Assembly (NCBI GenBank): GCA_019055375.1
Contig: JAHQIW010006340.1
Coordinates: forward strand, 62,001 to 126,000
Source of the DNA: Parelaphostrongylus tenuis
Taxonomy: Eukaryota; Nematoda; Chromadorea; Rhabditida; Metastrongylidae
Direction of reading: 5' to 3'
DNA length: 64,000 nt
Shown here: piece after piece, positions 25,601 through 34,600 of the stretch
Numbering within the stretch: position 1 is the stretch's first letter
Layout: every line of letters begins with the position of its first letter
Made by a program: the position numbers and the translations under genes
The notes under the pieces: generated by a model
Seen by the model: the letters and a program-made list of their open reading frames with translations, nothing else
What the model was told of the DNA's origin: nothing
The model's database searches: none

Positions 25601-28600
25601 TTGACACTAGAGTATCAAGCACCAAATTTTTTAACTAGAGGTAATTATGTTTGCTTAACAACACTATTCAAAGTGTGCGCCGTCGGTCCGAACACTTTTC
25701 TGCCATCTCACAGGCAACAAATCATACCGCGTTCATATAGTAGAACTTGTCATCTTTGAATTCAATAAAGTGGTCAATCTTTGACGATGGTCGATGGTCA
25801 GACGGCCCAAAGTTAGGACTGTATGGCGGGTGATCTAGAAATTCCCAGTCCAGTTTGGTCAACTTCTTTACCAATGATCGGACATGCAGCTTTGCGTTAT
25901 CTTGAATCAGCATGAGATTGCTAGGCGTCGACGTGACCCAGCCCAGCTGCAGCGGTCCAGTTGCTCACTGCAGCGTTTGGCGTTAATCGTCTCTCCGGCT
26001 GGCAGTAAGTCCCATTGAATCGGCTCGTTCCGGTCCTAGAAGATGATGAGTATAGCCTTCTAAGCGAATCGATTTGGACGTGGAGTTTGAGTTCTTTGTT
26101 GGACTGATGTCAACCATTGATTCGGGTGACGCTGACTCTTGACAAGGAACCGAAACGCTGTTTGCCTGAACACAGATCCTTGAGCGTTTGTGCGGTTGAT
26201 GTTCTCAAAGGCGGTCTGGTCATCGGCCGCAAATCGTATTCGTGAGGCAGCAAATCGCGAAAAGGTTTCTCTGAACGGCCATGACGCGATAAGTATGAAC
26301 AAATTTGGTATCAAAAGAAAACTCGGAGAAATATGCACAAACGGTGTTGATTTTTTGTCTGATAGATGGCCGAAATGTGTTCAGGCAGAAGGCGCAAACT
26401 TTGAATGATGTTGCTAAGAAGTTTTGATTACTTCTGGTTAATAAATCGTTGTTTATCGTTCTAATGCTAAAGTTTATGAGGAGACCTATCAATTTACTAT
26501 AGCTTTCCTCACACCTACTGTGAACATCTTAATAGTTCTTGCATTTTTTCTTGTTTTCATCGTTCCAAAAGTCCTCGAACACTTTGTATGCTGCTTCGGC
26601 TGCTCCTTGAATTTTTTATAAATGCCGTAGAACCTGATTGAGACGATTTGCCTCGCGCATTTAGGAAAAGTCAAGTTAGAACGTTCCCACATAGCTCACA
26701 GAAAAGTTTTTGGAAAACAAATCGGACTATAACTTGCATTTTTTGATAGGAAATTCTTCAAGAACATGAAATGTAGGCAAAACTTAATATGATAAGGTTC
26801 GTATAAATACATAACAAAAGTACTGCATGATATATACAAAAATCGTTTTCTGAGAATCTGTCCGAAATGGTATGAGCTCTTAGTTATGCTTGAAATGAAA
26901 ATTTTTTTAGATTTATGAACAGCTACCGTTGTTGCTCAATCCAAGCCTCTATCAGTCTAGTGAGCCCGTTACAGCGGAGATGATCCTTGATAAGCAAGGA
27001 CCTGAAGTTTGTTGTGCTGTCGCCATCATATTGAAATATTATGCCTTTTTTTCAAAATTGAAATTCTTGATCTGTGTTTCATAATGAATTCGTCCAACTT
27101 CTTAATAGTTTCTTCTTCTCTAGGTCGCAGAACACTGATTAGCTGTCTAATCTCTCTTAGGTGACATCACTACTTCAAGAAACTGGCGAAGAAATGGCAA
27201 CCTTGCTTGGCTTCGATCGTAACTCTCCTGCTGTTCGAGAGATGATCGCGAAGATGATCGAATTAGAGTGGAAGATTACCACAACTGGTGCTCAGGTGAA
27301 TTATAGCTAAGAAAATGATTCATTCTTTGAGTTTGATTTGACCAAGCTTCTGAGATTTTTTCTTCAGCGTCAATCGGTGGGAAATGAAGATTATGAAATT
27401 GTTTCTATAACACAGTTACAAGCAATAGCGCCTATTGTGAGTGAAACTTCCTTAGAAAATATTTTTTTTGGACATTTAATAAGGGCAATATTTTCAGCTC
27501 AACTGGAAGTTTTTCCTATCATCATTGATTGGTGAACAGGTTCATGTGGAAGAGCAAATAGCGTTGAAGGGAGGAAGGAAATGGTTGATGAAGCTATCAC
27601 GTATTTTATTCGAGTACATGAAGACCGATGAGCAACTTTCTGTAGTACGCAACTACATCAAATGGAAAACACTCTTCTTCCATTTAGCCTATGTGAAACC
27701 TAAATGTCGAAGTGGATATTTATGGGTTAGTTCTAGATTTTGACATGCTGATAATACTCTTTGTGTAAAATCGTTGTCACTATTCTTCAATAGACCACGG
27801 TCTCAGTATCAAGCTGTTTAAAGTTTGCGTTTCTGATAAACTGGATTCAATTTTTCCCATATCAGTTTTGGAAAAGAGTAATGCTAATATTACTGATGAG
27901 GTTGAGGCATGACTGAGAAGAAGGCAAAATTGACTTCATAGTCTGCCCTGGAAGGCACATGAGCTCCTGGAAACGGTGATCTTAGATTGGAAGCCCAACT
28001 GGACATCAAAGTTTTATTTTAATCTTGGCAATCATGTGGTCTAATTCACATCGTGAACTGCCGTGAAAGAAGAAAATTACAGTGAGTAAAAGTGAAAGAG
28101 TGTTTAGAAATAAATGCTAACAGATGAAGTCTGAAAGGATATAATTTACAGCTTAATAAATCTTAGAAAGAAGTTTTTGAGGCTTGTTTCACAAGCTATT
28201 TTGCTGAAGCTTACAAGAGGTTGGTATATAGTTTCTTCAGAAACATTTCCCGTTGTTTTATCGATTTCACTTTTCTTAGAGCTTGAAGGTGAAACATCAT
28301 ATCAAATTCTTCAGCCAATATTTTCTAATTTGCATAGAGATCTTTTATGAAAACTAGTCCGCAAATCTAGTTATTTAGTTCTGTGAGGTCTTTCAAGTAC
28401 CATTTTCTAATTCACGACGTAAAAGGATTCTTAAACAACGAATTGATGAATGGCGATTATTCTTCAGAGTGTTGTCGAAATATATTCCGGCCCTCCGCAT
28501 CTTCGCAAAGAATTCTGCATAATGCGCGCTTCTGGGATTTTTCCACTCTCCTTGCCGTCTATTCTCAGAAAAATTGACGGGATGGAACGAGCAAGAGAGG

Positions 28601-31600
28601 TTATTGTCTTTTTGATTGTCCCATGTTACAATGCCTTTTTATCAAAGTTTCAGAGCAGAGCTTTTGTGAAAAACATTTCTCGACATATCATGGAAGCATA
28701 TCGGGGAATGCTAGAGTCAAGCCGAATACTTGACAATCTCACAGCTTCCATCACACTTCAGAAGGTAAAATTATTGTTAGTCCAATGCCTTACATCAATA
28801 AATCACACGAACTTTAGTTATCAAATATCTCTGTCCTTGTGAGTTACCCTGACAAAATGGATAACGAAAGAGCGATGGAGATGGAAGGCAATCGTGTTAG
28901 TAATTTGAAGTTTTCAAAAGCTATGGATTAACACTGTCACGGTTTGGTGGGTCTCGTAAAAGTAGATACTACAGATATCTACGGAACTCTTTGGTCCATG
29001 GTTTTTGGTGCTGGTGCCGTCTATAGGGAGAAGATAGGAAAACTGAGAAGACCTGTGGATCCAAGGTATGTAGTGAATTTTTTAACGCTTTATTGATCCG
29101 TCTTCACAGTGGTTTTTTTCACTGTGCGAATTCTTGTACTTCAATCATTCAATTCTTTTTTCGTTTTCTTTGCAAACGTCTTAGAATACTGGTTGAGCGA
29201 GTCTCCTTGCACTCTCGAGAATAGCCTGGCTGTGGCGTTGCATGAGGCGTTGTTGTTGACTGCCGGAGAGAATTGAGGGCTGGAGCTTGGCTCCACACCC
29301 GTCTCAACGAGCATCACAACCCCTCGGCCACGGACGTCCCTTGTACTGAATTGCATATTTCGAAAGAGGACTGTTATGATCGCAGAAGATATGCTTGGAG
29401 ACTGCTTTATAGAATTGTAATGCAAGCTTTGTGATTTCATTAGTCTTTGGAAATTTTAACATGGAATTTTAGTGTAAGCCCTCTGTGTGTCTGACCGGCA
29501 AGGGTGGACTGTCTGCTCAACCTCGTTTGCGTCTCTGACTCCCAGCACACAATATACTGCCGAGGAATGGAGCACGTTTTCTACTGCGCTCTACGTCATT
29601 AAGGATTCATTTCTAGAAATTGATTTAGTTTAACTAACACCTCCATCTACAAAGCATACTATTTTCTACTAGAGTGATTGAATTTTGGATAATACTTGGT
29701 AACCTATCACTACACTTACGTGATTGTAAACTCATATCGGCGCTACAGCCAGTTAACTACCTTTGAGCCACTAAATATGGTGGAATGTGAAAAAATATAA
29801 ATAAGACTGCATAGAAAAGTTCAGTAATACTCAAAACATAGATCTTTCTCGAATTTTCAGTTTTCTTTTTGGAATGACTAGTTTTGAAGGAAGTATCGGC
29901 GCTGTTTCTACTGTCGATAGCCTTATTAGTAGAAATGCAGTAGAATTATAGTATATTTTCTAGATGGAGATGTTAGTTTAACTAAATCAATCCCTAGTAA
30001 TGAGTCCTTAGTGACGTTGAGCGCGAAAGAAAACGTGTGCCATTGCACGGCAGTATGCGCTGGAAGTTAGAGATGCAGACGAGGCGGAGCAGACAGTCCA
30101 CCCTGGCCGGTTATGTACATAGAGGGTTGGGTCTGCGGAAGACAGAGGGTTAACTAATTAGTTCAATACTGACTGTAGTTATTACTATAGAGATCACAAC
30201 AGTGTGGCGATTGTGGAAGAAAAATCCTCACTTACATGTCGCATTTTAAAAAAAAAATTTATAATAACACTTCGAATTTTTGTTTGCTAATAATAGACGC
30301 ATTTATGAAAGCTACATTTGATTTAGGGACTGGGTGGACTCAAGACCAGCACTGTCGTCGACACCAATTCACAACTACGAAAGGAATCTGGTGCAATTAC
30401 CGTACGACATCGTGCGCTCACCATTTGCCGATCTCGATCTTCTTGAGTAAGTGCAATTACTCAGATACAGATAATGTACTACGGGATCTCTCAATTCAAA
30501 TTGATTGTCCCACATTTCTGAAACAATATATGGATTCAGAGCACTTGAAAGATAAATAAAATGAAGAGGTGGAGTTAGTTACAGAAAAGAAAAACCAAAA
30601 ACTGAGTGCATTGGTGCTAAGCAGCTGCTGTTATCTCAGCAGTTATATTTATACTTTTATCCAAAATATAAGAACTAGGAAGTTTTCTAGGCATCGAATC
30701 AACATATGTGCAAGTGTCGTTAGCAAATTGTTAACTGTTGCATAAATTCCACAGTCAAAATTAGTCCAATACCGAATTTATCAAATTTTAGGATTTAAGG
30801 ATCTAAATAGTTGATTTTAGAGTAGTCAGTTTTGCGTCAATGGGGACCATTCTTGGACACGAGATCACCCACGCGTTTGATGAACAAGGTAGAATGATCC
30901 ATTTCTCCAAACTTTTTTAAACTTGATGGTATTAAAATTTGCAAATCTCGAACTTAGGTTGAAAAAAATCATTAGAATATTTTGATAACCTGAATCGGCC
31001 CAACTGTCGTAGTAACACCATCTCACCGACTCAGTCAGCATTCCCACCGATTTAATCAGCATCAACGACATCCATAGATAGGACCGAAATTCTCAAGAAT
31101 TAGCCGTACGCACGAGCAAATGCGAAAACAGTAAAAAGGAGACACGTGAGAACTAATCGATCGAAAAAAGTGATGGGACCACCTCAATATGTATCAACAG
31201 AATGTTTAAAAAAATTATGCATATAATCTCTTATCTATGGAACTATTTTATGACGAATAAATCTCTTTCTCCTCTTTTTTCTGGACAGCAACATGTTAGG
31301 GCAGAGACTCCTAGTCCTATTTGACTCGTTACTTCAAATGTGCAGGCAACCTAATTTGAAAAGATTTTTGCCTCAAAAGCAAATTCATTTTACGGCCTTC
31401 AAAAGAATGACAATAGAAGCTTAGATTTGCGCGGATGCTTGTAAGATTCTCGAAACTAAAGTGCGCTGGTGGACCTTGATGGGTTGTTGCAAACGAATCA
31501 TATCGTCGGAGATAAAAGTCATCATTCTGGGGTACCGAGATGATTTAATCACTTAACACGATGTTTAGCATTCCACTACGCCTGTATGTCTTTGGCCCTC

Positions 31601-34600
31601 CCAATATGATATGTGGAGATTTTCTTGTAGTGCTTGAAACATGGTAGCAGTTCTAAGATTTGATTTCCTGATAACTTTCGTCAGTGATCACCGGAACTCA
31701 TTCTAATGACTCTGGCGGATGATAAGGAAGATTCATAAAGGCATGACATTGAAGTTCGCTGGTAAATCATTGTCTCAAAATATGAAATAATTTTCAAATG
31801 TGCTCACTGTTTACGCGATGATAATAAAAATTTGGAAGTTATATAAACTAACTATGTCTTTGAAAAGATAACGGAAGCATCCCGTATCTCGTAAATGTGA
31901 AAAAGAATCCGAACTTCCGACCTTCATCAACGACTGAAATCAAATACGCCGTTTAATGAGCCAAACCATCAGGTAAACCAGGCACAAAATGTTTTCACGA
32001 CAATCAATGGATAAATGCTGTTACTGACTGGATTCTTCAAGATGTTAAAAACAGAACAGGAAAGCTGTCGACAAGATGCTGTGATTTCTTTACGAAAAGC
32101 GCAAAGGAAAGATATGATGCTCAGCGAGTCCTTACACCATAGAACACCCACTTGGCAACTTTTCCTTTATAAACCAAGTAAACTGATACATACTGCATAG
32201 TGGGGGATGGTTAATGACGCAGGCTCACAGGAAACAAGACACTGTTTTAGCTCCCTCCGTCAGCACTCATTTGCAATAATCAACGAGCGCCCTACAAAAC
32301 GCTCCGGCTCGGATTTTTCCGAAAATTGCATGGAGATTTACCCAATCAGCATTCCGCGTCATTCAGAAAGAAGAAAACATCCTCAGGTACCAGTCGAAAC
32401 AACAAGCGAAATGCGGAAGACGTTGGAGAGGATGCATGTGAAGAAGAAAATCCAGTGCTGGAACTACTGGAATCCGCATGGTGAAATGTATTAACGAGTC
32501 GTGTAAAACAGAAACAGAATAATGAATAGTTTATTATGCCTATGCTTTGAAGAAGGCGAGATCGCCAAAACGTCAGTCATCGATTTCGATGAATGGACAC
32601 TAATGTGGTGCAAACTGTTCGAGAAATAGAGCAGTTTTCAAGATAGTGTTCATTATTCATACCGGTCAAGGTTTAATGAAATAGTATTTAAACTTAGTGC
32701 GTATTGTTTGTGTTGCCAGAGTTAGTCGATCCACTGGGCAAGTCCTTTCATGATAGGGCCTAACGTTTGAGTTACCAGAGTAGTCCATCCAGTGGGCAAT
32801 TCATTTCATGATAGGGCTTAACGTAAGTAATCATGAGAGTCACTAATGGCCGAAGGCTAGAGCAGATGCTAATACTCCAGGCTGTCATAAAGGTTAAGTT
32901 TGAGACGCTCCCCAGTCTAAATCTCTGCAGCAAAAACCTTCAGAAAGCTTGATGGGCAAATGAGCAAAGATTTGTGATGGCATTGGACTTTGCTCCTCGG
33001 ACTTTTTACATTTTTTTTTGCTTTCCTATAAAAACGTAGAATATGAAATATTTCAAACTTTATTGATCCGTCTTCAGGTGTTTTTTTTTCACTGTGCAGA
33101 TCCCAGTACTTCTAGCATTCAAGGTTTTTTCGTCTTCTTCTCGAACGGCGTAGAATACTAGTTGAGCGAGTCTCCTTGCAATCTCGAGGATAGTCTGGCC
33201 GAGATTCCATAAGGCGTTGTTAACTGCTGGAGAGGATTGAGGGGTGAGGGAGCTTGGCTCCATACGCGCCGCGACGAGCATCACAACCACTAGGCCACGG
33301 CTCCAACTCCCCTTCCCGAGTATTGAACAACAAATTTCTAATTATTTTGCTAGCCAAAAATTTAATCCAGTAGTTACCTAATAAACTAGGCAAAAAACAG
33401 AAGGAATTCGCATGATCATTTATGAAATATATTTAGGGAAACTCCACGGTCCAACCGGTAACCTCGGTCAAAAGTGGTGGTCGCTCGAGTCTAAGAGGAG
33501 GTTTCAGGAACGTGAAGCGTGCTACGTTGAACACTACGGTCGTCTTACGGGATCCAAGGATGTGAGTGTCGTTAAGAATCTAGCCTATAGTACCAATAAA
33601 ACCTCTCCATTCGATCACTTTTTATAGACACCGCTAAAAGGTAATACTCTGGTAATGATATAAATGTTTTAAGCCTTTTATCAGGTTTGAGTGCTATAGA
33701 GGCGTCTGTTTCGTCCTTAAAGACTCTTCAGTAGCACAGGCCTTCGACTCTGCGGATCCCTTGAGGATATACTCTTCCATGAAGGAATACGCCGAGTAAT
33801 AATTCGCCGAAAGTCGATTGATAAAATACCCTGACATTGCTCGTTTAGCACTAATACCTGATAAACGACTCGAAACATGTTGTATCATTATCAGAGTAGC
33901 AATACACCTTTACCATTATGTAACCCTGTCTGAACTAAAAAGTCCATTTCTCATGTTTATGTCTTTAGAGAAGACTTTTCGATCTAAATGGTGCTGCAAA
34001 ATTGAGTTGGACTCCAGCCAAACAACGCGTCTAATGAGAGCATTTGTTAGAGCACGTAAATGATGCCAATCTTCGTCAAATTTCTTCCCCCAAGTACTTT
34101 CTTCTGACCTCGGCATGATCAGTATTTTACGGCTTATCTCGAAAAACAAGCAGATTGTTACTATACAATTTTTTCGCAGCGATCAATAATTCGGTGGTTT
34201 CCACCTTCACTGGAGTCTGGATAGATGAAGTTATTTCTTAAAGATAGATTAATCTTCCAAATGCCTCCGTAATTCAACAGGAAACATGAGACTTAAAACT
34301 TAATCGAATGAAAACTTAAACTTTTCAAGGTGCTCACCGCTTTCCATGAGTCTTGCAGCAAGTATTCCCATGGGTAACATTTCAAAATTCAACAGAGTGC
34401 GAGCGCGGGTCTTACCAAATTATCAGTCTTATGTAGAGTATCAAATCACGCGTGACAACGAGGATTTCTTCCTTGTAGCTCAAGTTTGGAATCGTGAAAT
34501 TTATCTAAAGAGTTTGGGAATTTTACCGGCTAAGACTACGTATTTTCCTAACAACAATTAGCGAAAAGAAATGTTTACTGATCTTTGCGAGTATCGTGCT

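Noticed and set aside
33855..33895. Further hammerhead motif (CTGATAAACGACTCGAAACA)
   Set aside because: The core has A instead of the invariant G8, and no stem II forms.
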